Assembly: GCA_030950395.1 (NCBI GenBank) | Contig: JAUZRP010000006.1 | Location: 1-64,000, forward strand | Direction of reading: 5' to 3' | Length of the DNA: 64,000 nt | Origin: Desulfonauticus sp. | GTDB taxonomy: Bacteria; Desulfobacterota; Desulfovibrionia; Desulfovibrionales; Desulfonatronovibrionaceae | Shown here: positions 1 through 8,646 of the stretch, piece after piece | How the letters are laid out: every line of letters starts with the position of its first letter | Position numbering within the stretch: the stretch's first letter is position 1 | Notes under the pieces: generated by a model | Database searches by the model: none | What the model was told of the DNA's origin: nothing | Seen by the model: the letters and a program-made list of their open reading frames with translations, nothing else | Made by a program: the position numbers and the translations under genes

Positions 1-3000
1 TGCGACCCAGATATAGCTTGTCCAGGAGATACCTGTATTTTAGAGGGAACTTATGTCAAAGTAAAAGTTCCCAAATCACGCATAGCTGGCTTGGTGCAAC
101 GCTTAAGAAAAGAAAAACCAGAAGTCCAACCAAGACTTGGAGCATTGTTCTATAGCTCATCTATATGTAAAAAAAAGGTCTATATAGGAGACTATCCTGT
201 TACTGGACAATCTAAGGGTAATGCTGGTAATGCTGATCCTGGTAATGCTGATCATGGTAATGCTGATCCTGGTAATGCTGATCCTGATCATCCCTATACT
301 TATTTTGTCCGCTACATTAATTTTATTAGCCCTGATGGCGGTACGGCTACTGCTCCGGCCATGTGGGAAGCGTATGATTATTTTAAACAGGCAAATGATC
401 ATGATTATGAAGGTGGGAATGGTTTTCAACACAGAAATACCTATGGCCACGAACACGGACACACCTATCGGTGGAGATGGTGTAAGCATAATTGTACAGA
501 TGAATACATGGATCCCTTGTATGTGTGTGACGCACAAAAACACAATTGCCAATTTGTTCCTTGTGCCAAAAATTTTGTAATCTTAGTTTCTGATGGTCAA
601 TGGAATCGAGGTGGAGATCCTATAAATGGGACATGTACGATAGATACAGGCTATGAATATGACTCTGCAGACCCAGTAGTACCTGCTTACAAAATGCATA
701 CAGAAACACTTAGAGTAGAAGACGGGGTAAATGTGCATGTAGATAAAGTATATACTTTAGGTGTATTTTTAGGCGGCACAGGAGAGCAATCTCTAAAAAA
801 CGTAGCTATGTATGGAGCTTTTAATTTTAACAATTCTACTCAAATCTGGCCAGCTAATTTAAGTGGATATCCTACTAACACCTGTTATATGGACGACTGT
901 AGTTATTGGTTTGGATATGGAAAAGGTAGTGCTTGTACGCCATTGCCCCCTTCCAGTCCTGATTGGGATAGCAATGGAGATGGTGTTCCAGATACGTTTT
1001 TTAACGGTAAAACTGCATCTGAAATCAAAGATAGTATAATAGGATTTGTAGAAGATATTTTGAAAAAAGCTTCAGGGACATCTGCAACTGTATTAGCAGA
1101 GCGCCAAAAAGACAGTTCTTCCATTAGAAAACAGGGTACTATAATAGCCCAAGCTATCTTTTATCCTCAAAAACAATTTAAAGACAGTCACCAAACAATA
1201 GATTGGGTAGGTAATATCTTCTCCTATTGGTTTTTAAATACCAAGAAAGGTATCCAAAACATAAGAGAAGATACAGACGAAAATAAAATCTTAAATATAT
1301 CCAAAGACAACATAATAGAGTTTGAAATAAATAATCAAACTGGAGCATTAACTGTTAACGTTTTTAATAGCACCCAAAACGGCACAGCCGGCAATCTTAT
1401 TGCCACTTACACTGACCTTGAGGATATAAAAAATTTATTTAGTGTAGGTGATAAATTAAAAGAAATGAATGCAACCGACAGAAATATTTATGGAGTTGAT
1501 ATAGATAATAAAATGGTAAAATTTATAGTAGAGAATAAAGACAAATTCTCAGATTTATTTTACAAAAATGAAAATGACGTAGAAGAATGTCTTAAAAATG
1601 GAAATATAGCAGAAAATATTATAAAATATACTCGGGGAGAAGATATTGCAGGCTGTAGGAGCAGAAATACAGGAGATGGCACGTGGAAATTAGGAGATAT
1701 TGTTTCTTCTTCACCAGTAATGGTAAATTATGGAGATTATACAATAATGTTTGTAGGGGCAAATGATGGAATGCTACATGCGTTTAAAGTTGGTAAACTC
1801 AGAGCAGATGATTTAACCAAGGGAACAATAGTCAAAATATGCGAAGATAGTCAACCAGACTGCAAAACCTCCACATTGGGCAAAGAACTATGGGCCTTTA
1901 TTCCTAAAAACGTCATGCCTTACTTGAGATATCTGGCCAGCCCTGACTATGGTAAATGTCACATTTATTCTGTAGATCTCTCGCCCTATTTTGTTGATCT
2001 GGGAGATAAAAAAATTCTCATTGGAGGTATGAGGCTTGGAGGTGCTTGTTCAGACACCATAGTTCCACCAGAGGATACCTGTCCCAATCCCAATAATGAT
2101 AATAATTGCATAGGGAGATCCTCTTACTTTGCCCTGGATATTACTGATCCTACTCATCCAGAATTTTTATGGGAATTTACCAATTCAGATTTAGGCTTTA
2201 CCTATTCTGGACCTGGCGTAATAAAAGCTGTAGATGGTAATTATTATGTAGTCTTTGGCTCTGGTCCAACTTCTTATAGTGCCCAATTTGACAATAATTC
2301 GAATAATAGCTTAAAAATATTTATTCTGGATCTCTTCACTGGCACATTAAAAAGAACTATTGATACAAATATAACCAAAGCCTTTTCTGGAAAAATATTT
2401 AGCAGTGGTTATGATTTTAATAACAATGGCTATACTGATTTTCTCATCTTTGGCTATACCCGCCAGGATGGTGCTAACACAAATTATAAAGGAGGACTCA
2501 TATTTTTAGCAGGAGATGGAAGTAGTACATCTCAGCTATATCCTCTGGATAGCACCAAAGATCCTAGTCGATGGAAGGCCATAAACATAACTCAATTGGG
2601 CACAGATATCCCTCCTGTAACTGCAACCACTGTAGTGGGCAATTGTTTTAACCGCAAATACTTATACCTAGGTACCGGACGCTGGTTTAGAAAAGACGAC
2701 GATTGGGAAGTTAATCAAAACCTCTTATTTGGCATACCCTTACAACCAGATACTATAACTGCAAACAAATGGGATTATTCCAACTATAATTACATTACAA
2801 TAAAAACTAATACTGCTGATGTAACTGAAGTAAGCAATGTAGAAAATGTCTGTCTTGATAATACCCAAAGAGGTATAAGAGGCTGGTATTTGAAGTTAGA
2901 CCCTGCGAATGACTTGTACTTAAAAGAAAAGGCTATCTCCAATCCTACGGTTACAGACAAAAACGTTGTCATCTTTCCTACTATATTTCCATCAAATGAT

Positions 3001-3285
3001 CCTTGTAAATTTGGTGGTCAAACTAGGATCTGGGCTCTAAACTGTGCTACAGGTGCACCTATTGATGATGATAGTTGTCCTAATTTTAAAATAAGAGAAG
3101 ATGACCTCAATTATTTTATCCAATTATCAGGAGGAGATATACGGCATGTAAATAGACGCTCATTTACTGAAAAAAATGGTCGAGCTACTCCTAAACTAAG
3201 CGGCATAGCTCCAGAAGGAGGCGGATTCTACATGCCACCTTCCACTGGATCCACAGGAGAAATCTTGCTCTGGCTAGAAAAATAA
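1..3285 (+). CDS. pilY1: PilY1-like type IV pilus tip adhesin, 5'-truncated by window edge
   Basis: The reading frame is open from base 1, so the start lies outside the window; about 1,094 codons are visible. A von Willebrand A-like segment is suggested by FVILVSDGQWNRGG near base 575. A calcium-loop sequence DSNGDGVPD follows near 970, and a second DFNNNGYTD lies near 2,410. The C-terminal half carries the PilY1 beta-propeller signature (GDIVSSSPVMV, then FVGANDGMLHAFK near 1,700-1,790). PilY1 proteins sit at the pilus tip, act in adhesion and calcium-dependent control of retraction, and are exported with minor pilins, which is what lies downstream. Unusual is an in-frame GNADP repeat near base 226. 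Many paired cysteines fit an extracellular protein. The family call is firm; ligand and surface role are inferred. Confidence 0.9.
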   Translation, partial: CDPDIACPGDTCILEGTYVKVKVPKSRIAGLVQRLRKEKPEVQPRLGALFYSSSICKKKVYIGDYPVTGQSKGNAGNADPGNADHGNADPGNADPDHPYTYFVRYINFISPDGGTATAPAMWEAYDYFKQANDHDYEGGNGFQHRNTYGHEHGHTYRWRWCKHNCTDEYMDPLYVCDAQKHNCQFVPCAKNFVILVSDGQWNRGGDPINGTCTIDTGYEYDSADPVVPAYKMHTETLRVEDGVNVHVDKVYTLGVFLGGTGEQSLKNVAMYGAFNFNNSTQIWPANLSGYPTNTCYMDDCSYWFGYGKGSACTPLPPSSPDWDSNGDGVPDTFFNGKTASEIKDSIIGFVEDILKKASGTSATVLAERQKDSSSIRKQGTIIAQAIFYPQKQFKDSHQTIDWVGNIFSYWFLNTKKGIQNIREDTDENKILNISKDNIIEFEINNQTGALTVNVFNSTQNGTAGNLIATYTDLEDIKNLFSVGDKLKEMNATDRNIYGVDIDNKMVKFIVENKDKFSDLFYKNENDVEECLKNGNIAENIIKYTRGEDIAGCRSRNTGDGTWKLGDIVSSSPVMVNYGDYTIMFVGANDGMLHAFKVGKLRADDLTKGTIVKICEDSQPDCKTSTLGKELWAFIPKNVMPYLRYLASPDYGKCHIYSVDLSPYFVDLGDKKILIGGMRLGGACSDTIVPPEDTCPNPNNDNNCIGRSSYFALDITDPTHPEFLWEFTNSDLGFTYSGPGVIKAVDGNYYVVFGSGPTSYSAQFDNNSNNSLKIFILDLFTGTLKRTIDTNITKAFSGKIFSSGYDFNNNGYTDFLIFGYTRQDGANTNYKGGLIFLAGDGSSTSQLYPLDSTKDPSRWKAINITQLGTDIPPVTATTVVGNCFNRKYLYLGTGRWFRKDDDWEVNQNLLFGIPLQPDTITANKWDYSNYNYITIKTNTADVTEVSNVENVCLDNTQRGIRGWYLKLDPANDLYLKEKAISNPTVTDKNVVIFPTIFPSNDPCKFGGQTRIWALNCATGAPIDDDSCPNFKIREDDLNYFIQLSGGDIRHVNRRSFTEKNGRATPKLSGIAPEGGGFYMPPSTGSTGEILLWLEK
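217..285 (+). repeat. 15-bp in-frame tandem repeat (GNADP) in pilY1
   Basis: Four complete 15-bp units of the form GGTAATGCTGATCMT run from 226 to 285, preceded by a 9-bp partial unit at 217-225. The unit length is a multiple of three, so it encodes repeated Gly-Asn-Ala-Asp-Pro/His without shifting frame. Copy-number change would lengthen or shorten a surface-exposed linker. Confidence 0.95.
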
Positions 3286-3294
3286 TTATTTTAA

Positions 3295-3341
3295 CTTCAA
3301 GGTGGCAGCAAATATGCTAATCGTTTGCTGTTACCTTGAAG
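3295..3341 (+). other. Long hairpin 3' of pilY1
   Basis: CTTCAAGGT-GCAGCAAA and its complement TTTGCTG-ACCTTGAAG form a near-perfect stem of about 17 bp around an 11-nt loop, starting 9 nt after the pilY1 stop. No T-run follows, so it is not a clear intrinsic terminator. It may protect the 3' end of the transcript or act as a Rho-era processing site. It marks the boundary before the minor pilin genes. Confidence 0.7.
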
Positions 3342-3504
3342 ATTATAAAAAAATCTATAAAAAACTTTTAGACGATGCAAAAAATATGTGTTTTTTCATA
3401 CTCTAATCTATTTAAATTATTGAATAATTTTTTTTGTTAACTTTAACCTTACTATCTACAAATAGTTTTACATCTAAATTTTATACACAAACTATGTAAA
3501 AAAA

Positions 3505-3954
3505 ATGTTAAAAAAGAATTTAGGTTTTACTCTAATAGAAATTATAATTGTTATTGCTATTTTAGCAATTCTTTTAGGCATAGCCATCCCAACTTTTACC
3601 AGTTGGTTAGAAAAATATAAAATAGAAGAAGATATAAAAAAAATATCTTCTTTTTTACAAGAAGGAAAAATGCTAGCCTTTACCAGAAAACAAGACTTAA
3701 TTTTTCTATTAAACAATAAAGAAGCCTGTTTACAACAAAATTCTATAAATATAAAGTGTATCCAACTAGATACACCATTTCAAACTACTTCCATTAACAT
3801 TTATAAAAGAGGATACTTTAGTCAAGGTAGTATAGTGCCGCTAGACTTAAATAAAACAAAAAAATTAAATCCAGAATATTCGTGTATTGTGGTTTCTACT
3901 TTGAGAGTAAAAATAGGAGAAGTGAATAGTGAAGGCACGTGCGATGCAAAATAA
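3505..3954 (+). CDS. Type IV minor pilin, FimU/GspH/FimT-like
   Basis: The 149-residue protein has a class III prepilin leader MLKKNLG followed by FTLIEIIIVIAILAILLGIA. Prepilin peptidase should cut after Gly7 and methylate Phe8; Glu at +5 of the mature protein is present. The rest is a short soluble domain with two cysteines near the C-terminus. FimU/GspH-type minor pilins prime pilus assembly together with PilV, PilW and PilX, which follow in that order. The start codon has no strong ribosome binding site. The minor pilin call is firm; which subtype is judged mainly from gene order. Confidence 0.85.
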   Translation: MLKKNLGFTLIEIIIVIAILAILLGIAIPTFTSWLEKYKIEEDIKKISSFLQEGKMLAFTRKQDLIFLLNNKEACLQQNSINIKCIQLDTPFQTTSINIYKRGYFSQGSIVPLDLNKTKKLNPEYSCIVVSTLRVKIGEVNSEGTCDAK

Positions 3955-4321
3955 TCAAGGATTTAGCTTAATAGAAGTACTTGTCTCCATGTTGATCTTG
4001 GTTATTCTCTTATTAGGCACATTGGCTGCTTCTTTGACTGCTATAGATCTAACTGCTCGTAGTTATTTAAGAGATGAGGCTATAAAACTAGCTCAATCAG
4101 AACTTGAAGAATGTAGAGCAGAAAATTTTGACAATTTATTATCAACGAATTCTACAGTAAACCTTCAATTTAGAAATTCTAATTATGTTTACCGTATAGA
4201 AAGACAAGTGGTACAACAAGAAAAAAACCTGAAAAAAGTAACCATAACCGTACTCTGGAAGTATAAAGGAAAAGATTATACCTATAGTGTATCTACTCTA
4301 ATTATGCACAAAACTTCTTAG
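3944..4321 (+). CDS. pilV: Type IV minor pilin, PilV-like
   Basis: The leader MQNNQG precedes FSLIEVLVSMLILVILLLGT, a standard prepilin cleavage site with Glu+5. The body includes AQSELEECRAENFD, typical of PilV. I chose ATG 3944 because it gives a normal 6-residue leader and has GAAGG 8 nt upstream. An in-frame GTG at 3929 with AGGAG upstream would give an 11-residue leader and is also possible. The gene overlaps the end of the preceding minor pilin gene by 11 nt, indicating translational coupling in a tip-complex operon. Confidence 0.85.
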   Translation: MQNNQGFSLIEVLVSMLILVILLLGTLAASLTAIDLTARSYLRDEAIKLAQSELEECRAENFDNLLSTNSTVNLQFRNSNYVYRIERQVVQQEKNLKKVTITVLWKYKGKDYTYSVSTLIMHKTS

Positions 4322-4356
4322 AAAAATTTTGTACTTAAACTATATAGGGATTATTT

Positions 4357-5247
4357 ATGAACAACAAAGGTTTTGGTTTAATAGAATTACTTATTTCAAT
4401 GGTGATTTTGTTACTAATTTTAGGAGCTGCTTATCAAACTTTTACCAATCTCCTGACTGGATTTAAAGGAGAAAGCAAATCTATAGAATCCCTTTTAGAT
4501 AAAGCAACAGCTCTTGAATTGTTGCGCCTGGACATAGAACACGCAGGATATGGCATAGCCGACGATACCACTGACAACATAATAACTTATGATTCAGCTC
4601 ATAAAATCCTTACCTTAAGAAGCACTATGAATAATACAGACAAATCAACCATTGGTTATGCCTTAGTAGATTGTACAAACGGTACATTTAACATTGTCAA
4701 AGACGAAAGAGTAGATCCTGATAATCCCAGATTGGTTTTTATTTTACCTGAAAATAAAAAATTTGTGGCTAATAAAAACGAAGAAACCTGTCCAGGAAAT
4801 AATTTTTACCTTGTATTTCCATACGAAGACAATGCTTGTGGCTGTACAACGCAAAAATGTAGTTTAATACAATACTATTTGAGCACAACTCAATCGTTAG
4901 ATAAATGCAATCCTAATACTTTTAATTTATTACGTAAGGTAAATAATAGTAGCGGCATGCCTATTCTAAATTGCGTAGCAGACTTTCAGGTTCGTTTCGA
5001 ACTAGATTTAAACGGAGACGGAGCAGTAGATACTATTACCACTACTTTGCCAACATCCAATCAAGATTTAAGAAAAGAATTAAAAACAGTTAGGATCTAT
5101 TTATTGGCCCAAGAAGGACAAAAAGATCCTAAATTCAACTTTAATGCAAACACAACTATAGACAACGTTCACTTGCAACTTCCTTCTGATTATGTCCATT
5201 ATAGATGGAAAGTAATAAAACTGGTGGTAACACCTTTAAATTTATAA
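4357..5247 (+). CDS. pilW: Type IV minor pilin, PilW-like
   Basis: This 296-residue protein begins MNNKG followed by FGLIELLISMVILLLILGAA, a prepilin leader with Glu+5. It is the largest of the four minor pilins here, as expected for PilW/GspJ. A cysteine-rich segment (CGCTTQKC) lies around residue 168, and the C-terminal half contains FELDLNGDGAVD, a calcium-loop-like DxNxDGxxD. PilW with PilV, PilX and FimU makes the pilus-initiating tip complex that carries PilY1. Spacing to its neighbours is short on both sides, so co-transcription is likely. Confidence 0.85.
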   Translation: MNNKGFGLIELLISMVILLLILGAAYQTFTNLLTGFKGESKSIESLLDKATALELLRLDIEHAGYGIADDTTDNIITYDSAHKILTLRSTMNNTDKSTIGYALVDCTNGTFNIVKDERVDPDNPRLVFILPENKKFVANKNEETCPGNNFYLVFPYEDNACGCTTQKCSLIQYYLSTTQSLDKCNPNTFNLLRKVNNSSGMPILNCVADFQVRFELDLNGDGAVDTITTTLPTSNQDLRKELKTVRIYLLAQEGQKDPKFNFNANTTIDNVHLQLPSDYVHYRWKVIKLVVTPLNL

Positions 5248-5273
5248 CAAATAACTTTGTGGAAAAAATAAGT

Positions 5274-5684
5274 ATGAAAACAAATAACAATTCTGGCTTT
5301 GCTTTGATTAGTACTTTAATTTTGGGATTAATTGCCATGGGTTTTGTGGCAGCTTTGTTTTTGATGTTAAATTCTACTGCCTATTTTTCCACAAACCAAA
5401 AAATATACACATCTGCTCTTGAAGTCAGTAAAGGGGTTAAAAACTATATTATTACCAAATTATTAAACAATGATTTAAGGTGCAAAGACCACGATATATG
5501 CTCAAACAACGATCCCGTAGATATAAACTGGGACGTTCCTGGTTATGAGATTGAGGCTACACTTATCTCTAAGTATAAAAACATAAAAGAAGATTATACC
5601 ATCTACCTTTTTAACGTAAAAATTAGCAAAAACAATTCTGAAGATAAAGTGGACGTAGATTTTATCTATAGACTTAACTGGTAA
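5274..5684 (+). CDS. pilX: Type IV minor pilin-like protein, PilX-like
   Basis: The start at ATG 5274 gives MKTNNNSG then FALISTLILGLIAMGFVAALF, a prepilin-like leader and hydrophobic helix. The frame is open further upstream (from 5205) but that would overlap pilW and hide the leader. Position +5 is serine rather than glutamate; lack of Glu5 is known for GspK/PilX-type tip subunits. It is the last gene of the pilus cluster and ends at a strong bidirectional terminator. The call rests on position and N-terminus because the body is divergent. Confidence 0.7.
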   Translation: MKTNNNSGFALISTLILGLIAMGFVAALFLMLNSTAYFSTNQKIYTSALEVSKGVKNYIITKLLNNDLRCKDHDICSNNDPVDINWDVPGYEIEATLISKYKNIKEDYTIYLFNVKISKNNSEDKVDVDFIYRLNW

Positions 5685-5722
5685 TACTTATCACCTCTTT
5701 CTTACTCTCTAAGATACAAAAG

Positions 5723-5752
5723 AAAAAAGGCGCTCGTAAGAGCGCCTTTTTT
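5723..5752. terminator. Bidirectional intrinsic terminator (pilus operon / SRP RNA)
   Basis: GGCGCTC (5729-5735), loop GTAA and GAGCGCC (5740-5746) form a perfect 7-bp GC stem flanked by A6 on the left and T6 on the right. It can therefore end both the rightward pilus operon and the leftward SRP RNA transcript. Confidence 0.92.
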
Positions 5753-5756
5753 CTTA

Positions 5757-5843
5757 GGGAAACCAGACACCCACAGACAACTACTACCGCTGCTCCCTCT
5801 CGGGCCTGACGGGGTTCGTAGCGTCTGTGCCGTCTGGCTCCCC
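5757..5843 (-). ncRNA. ffs: Small bacterial signal recognition particle RNA (4.5S-type)
   Basis: On the minus strand the sequence GGGGAGCCAGAC pairs with GTCTGGTTTCCC at the other end, giving one long hairpin of about 87 nt. Its apex contains CGTCAGGCCCGAGAGGGAGCAGCGG, split as GTCAGG...AGCAGC internal loops closed by a GAGA (GNRA) tetraloop; this is the conserved Ffh-binding domain IV. The RNA pairs with Ffh to target membrane proteins co-translationally. It lies just downstream of tRNA-Ser and just upstream of an intrinsic terminator, an arrangement also known in other Desulfovibrionales. Ends are estimated from base pairing. Confidence 0.9.
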
Positions 5844-5855
5844 TAACTTAACAAC

Positions 5856-5949
<94 letters not shown>

Positions 5950-6040
5950 TTTGGATAAAAAAGAACAAGCACTCAATCCATCCGCCTCATGAAATATCTA
6001 TTATTAAACAATATCTTATAAAAAAGCAAGTATAAAATTC

Positions 6041-7039
6041 TTATATTACGTTTCTAGGAGATCCCTCTAAAAAGGCCTTTAAATTGTCTATAGCAATGGA
6101 TAACAACCTAGCCCTTGTTTCTCTAGCTGCCCAGGCAATGTGAGGAGTAATATGAATATTGGGGCAGGAAAATAAAAAATGATCTTGAGGTGGTGGCTCC
6201 TGGCTTAACACATCCAAACCTGCTCCAGCAATTATCTTGGAACGTAAAGCATAATCCAAAGCCTTTTCATCTATCAAATCCCCTCTTCCACAGTTAATTA
6301 GAAAGGCTGTTGACTTCATTTTACTTAAAAAATCTGCATTTACCAGATGTTTTGTCTCGGATGTTAAAGGACAATTTAAGGAAACAAAATCGCTTTGCTT
6401 TAATAATTCATCCAATTCCACAAATTTTACGTAATCAGGGGCTTTTTGAGGTCTAGTTCTGGTTTTTACTAAAACCTGCATTCCAAACGCCTGAGCTATA
6501 TGTGCTACTTCCCTGCCAATAGCTCCAAAACCAATAATCCCTATAACTTTATCTGCCAATTCTATTAAGGGATATTTCCAATAACAAAAGTCTGGACACT
6601 TGCTCCATTCATTGTTTACCACACTCAAATGATGCACATATACCCGGTTGGTAAATTCTAAAATATGAGCAAACACCATTTGAGCCACTGTTTTAGGACC
6701 ATAACCAGGCACATTGGTCACCACTATGTTATGCTTATGGCAATAATCTATATCCACCACGTTATAACCAGTAGCTAACACACCAATATATTGAACATCA
6801 GGAAGTTGTTCTAAAATAGAAGCATTTAAAATAGTTTTGTTGGTAAATAAAATAGGCGCTCCTTTTGCTCGAGAAACTACTTCTGTTTCTGGGGTGCGAT
6901 CATAAATCTGGACTTCTCCTAAAGAATACAACTCATCCCAACTCAAATCTCCAGGATTTAAAGTATATCCATCTAGGACAACTATTTTAAGATTTTTTGA
7001 GTCTATCTTTTGATTTTTTTGTTGTAAACTTACAACCAT
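6041..7039 (-). CDS. D-2-hydroxyacid dehydrogenase (glycerate dehydrogenase-like)
   Basis: This 332-residue NAD-dependent dehydrogenase of the D-isomer family has the N-terminal catalytic domain start IVVLDGYTLNPGDLSW, the Rossmann motif GFGAIGREVA, the catalytic Arg in NCGRGDLIDE, Glu in LDVLSQEPP and His in ITPHIAWAA. The opening sequence and TGYNVVDIDYC resemble glycerate/hydroxypyruvate reductases more than phosphoglycerate dehydrogenases, and there is no C-terminal ACT domain. It probably interconverts hydroxypyruvate or glyoxylate with the reduced acid; exact substrate is unproven. GAGGAG lies just upstream of the ATG, which follows a 31-codon membrane peptide gene by about 10 nt, so the two are probably co-transcribed. 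Confidence 0.88.
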   Translation of the reverse strand: MVVSLQQKNQKIDSKNLKIVVLDGYTLNPGDLSWDELYSLGEVQIYDRTPETEVVSRAKGAPILFTNKTILNASILEQLPDVQYIGVLATGYNVVDIDYCHKHNIVVTNVPGYGPKTVAQMVFAHILEFTNRVYVHHLSVVNNEWSKCPDFCYWKYPLIELADKVIGIIGFGAIGREVAHIAQAFGMQVLVKTRTRPQKAPDYVKFVELDELLKQSDFVSLNCPLTSETKHLVNADFLSKMKSTAFLINCGRGDLIDEKALDYALRSKIIAGAGLDVLSQEPPPQDHFLFSCPNIHITPHIAWAARETRARLLSIAIDNLKAFLEGSPRNVI

Positions 7040-7049
7040 TGTTCACTCC

Positions 7050-7145
7050 TCAAGTTGGAATCCCTAATTTAGGAAAAATAACTCGTACAATTACAAACCA
7101 AACAAGGACAATGCCAATTAGAACTAAATAATCATAACCCCCCAT
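7050..7145 (-). CDS. 31-residue single-span membrane peptide
   Basis: A 31-codon ORF (MGGYDYLVLIGIVLVWFVIV and then RVIFPKLGIPT) is preceded by GGAGG five bases before ATG 7145, an ideal ribosome binding site. It has one hydrophobic helix followed by a short basic C-tail ending PKLGIPT. It ends 10 nt before the hydroxyacid dehydrogenase start. I do not know its function. The strong site and clean helix argue that it is translated. Confidence 0.65.
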   Translation of the reverse strand: MGGYDYLVLIGIVLVWFVIVRVIFPKLGIPT

Positions 7146-7189
7146 GCTTCCTCCATCCTGTTAAAAATCATCCACCTATCTACAACCCC

Positions 7190-7711
7190 TCAATTTTCCA
7201 TTAACTTTCTAATATCGGTTACATCTTCTGCAGTATCTATAGCTTCAGTTATAGTTTCAAGGAGATCTATGTCTTCTATCTTTTTTATCTCTGAATAAAG
7301 CTTTAAACCCTCTATCCCAAATTTTAACTTTAATCCTATTTCTATGGCTTTTAACAACCCCTGCTGCCTACCTTGCAGCATACCCTGTTGTAGCCCCTGT
7401 TGAATGCCCTGTTGAATGCCCTGATGTAATCCCTTTTCCAGACCTATCTTTTCTGCTGTAGTTATATATGGCATCTTGCTTTCCTCCTCGTATTTTATAA
7501 TTTCTTCATGAAACTTTAAACTAATGTCTTCTGGCAAAGTTACCAAACAGTCTATAAATTTATATAACAATAATATATCTCGCTTGGAAAATCCCTTTTT
7601 ATAAAGCGCTTTGACCAACGTTATCTTCCAAAATAATCTATTATCTATCTCTTTTCTGGTCTCTATCTCCTTTAAATGGGTCATCACAACTATGGCAAAA
7701 GGGAAACGCCC
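7190..7711 (-). pseudogene. C-terminal remnant of an Rpn/PD-(D/E)XK transposase-like nuclease
   Basis: The readable frame starts abruptly at FAIVVMTHLKEIETRK and continues through MPYITTAEKIGLEKG to a Gln-Gly repeat tail (GIQQGIQQGLQQGMLQG). This matches the back half of the Rpn (recombination-promoting nuclease, YhgA-like) family as I know it; the N-terminal half with the nuclease motif is absent. Upstream the sequence turns into low-complexity intergenic repeats containing a GGGCAGA palindrome. The frame can be read from TTG 7726, but those extra codons look like repeat sequence, so the gene appears 5'-truncated. A residual product is possible but nuclease activity is not expected. Confidence 0.7.
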
Positions 7712-7749
7712 ATTCCCAATAACCAATTATAAACTACAAATCATCAAAC

Positions 7750-7785
7750 CATCACGGGCAGAGACATAGGTCTGCCCCTACGACA
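7750..7785. repeat. Dispersed palindromic repeat, copy 1 (GGGCAGA/TCTGCCC)
   Basis: CATCACGGGCAGAGACATAG followed by GTCTGCCCCTACGAC; stem GGGCAGA (7756-7762) with TCTGCCC (7771-7777). It is nearly identical to the copy at 23,926 and lies just 5' of the Rpn remnant. Confidence 0.85.
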
Positions 7786-7857
7786 ACTCCGTTCACAAGT
7801 TACAGTTCACCCCCATCTCAAACCTCTAAAACCTCATAATACCACCTAAGACTCTAC

Positions 7858-8628
7858 TTATATTCCCAAAATATTATATCCAGAATCTACAAAAATCACT
7901 TCCCCTGTAACTCCAGATCCCAAGTCAGAAGCTAAAAACAAGGCTGTTTTGGCCACATCTTCTTGAGTAACATTTCTTTTTAAAGGAGATTTTTCTTCTA
8001 TGGTTTTAAATATGGTTTTAAAACCTGAAATCCCACTAGCAGCCAAAGTTTTAATGGGACCAGCACTTATGGCATTTATACGCACTCCCCTTTCTCCCAG
8101 ATCAACTGCCAGATAACGTACGCTCGCCTCTAAAGCAGCTTTTGCTACTCCCATGACATTATAATTTTTTATCACCTTTTGAGCCCCATAATAACTTAAG
8201 GTTATGATAGAAGCACCTTCTATAAACAAAGGCTCAAAAACCTGACACAGTTTTACCAAAGAGTAGGCTGAAACATCTAAAGCCAGAGAAAACCCTTCTC
8301 TAGACGTATCTATAAATCTGCCCTTTAAATCTTCTCTTTGGGCAAAAGCCACAGAGTGAACCAAAATATCCACCTGCCCCCACTTTTCCAAAACTAATTC
8401 TTTGGCCTGCTCTATTTGCTCATCTCTAGTTACATCACAATCAAATATAAAATCACCCCCTAATTCCTGACTGAGAGGCTCAACCCTCTTTTTCAATGCC
8501 TCGCCCAAGTAATTAAAAGCCAAAGATGCCCCCTGTTCTTTAAACAATTTAGCAATGCCGTAAGCAATAGATTTATTGTTAGCCACCCCAAAGATCAGTG
8601 CTTTTTTGCCTTGTAACAACATATCCAT
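7858..8628 (-). CDS. fabI: Enoyl-[acyl-carrier-protein] reductase, NADH-type
   Basis: FabI (256 residues) performs the last step of fatty acid elongation, reducing trans-2-enoyl-ACP with NAD(P)H in the cytoplasm. The short-chain dehydrogenase fold is seen from the divergent cofactor motif GVANNKSIAYGIA near the N-terminus. The catalytic pair Tyr156 and Lys163 is in NYNVMGVAKAALE, and GPIKTLAASGI forms the substrate loop. Tyr/Lys spacing and numbering match the E. coli enzyme. It is the third gene of hisD-purC-fabI, 18 nt after purC, an order recurrent in Desulfovibrio relatives. Confidence 0.96.
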   Translation of the reverse strand: MDMLLQGKKALIFGVANNKSIAYGIAKLFKEQGASLAFNYLGEALKKRVEPLSQELGGDFIFDCDVTRDEQIEQAKELVLEKWGQVDILVHSVAFAQREDLKGRFIDTSREGFSLALDVSAYSLVKLCQVFEPLFIEGASIITLSYYGAQKVIKNYNVMGVAKAALEASVRYLAVDLGERGVRINAISAGPIKTLAASGISGFKTIFKTIEEKSPLKRNVTQEDVAKTALFLASDLGSGVTGEVIFVDSGYNILGI

Positions 8629-8646
8629 CTCCTTTTATCTTATTTT

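Noticed and set aside
157-552. Open frame on the minus strand rich in SITRIS repeats
   Set aside because: It is the antisense of the GNADP repeat and pilY1 coding sequence; no ribosome site and biased repeat content explain the frame.
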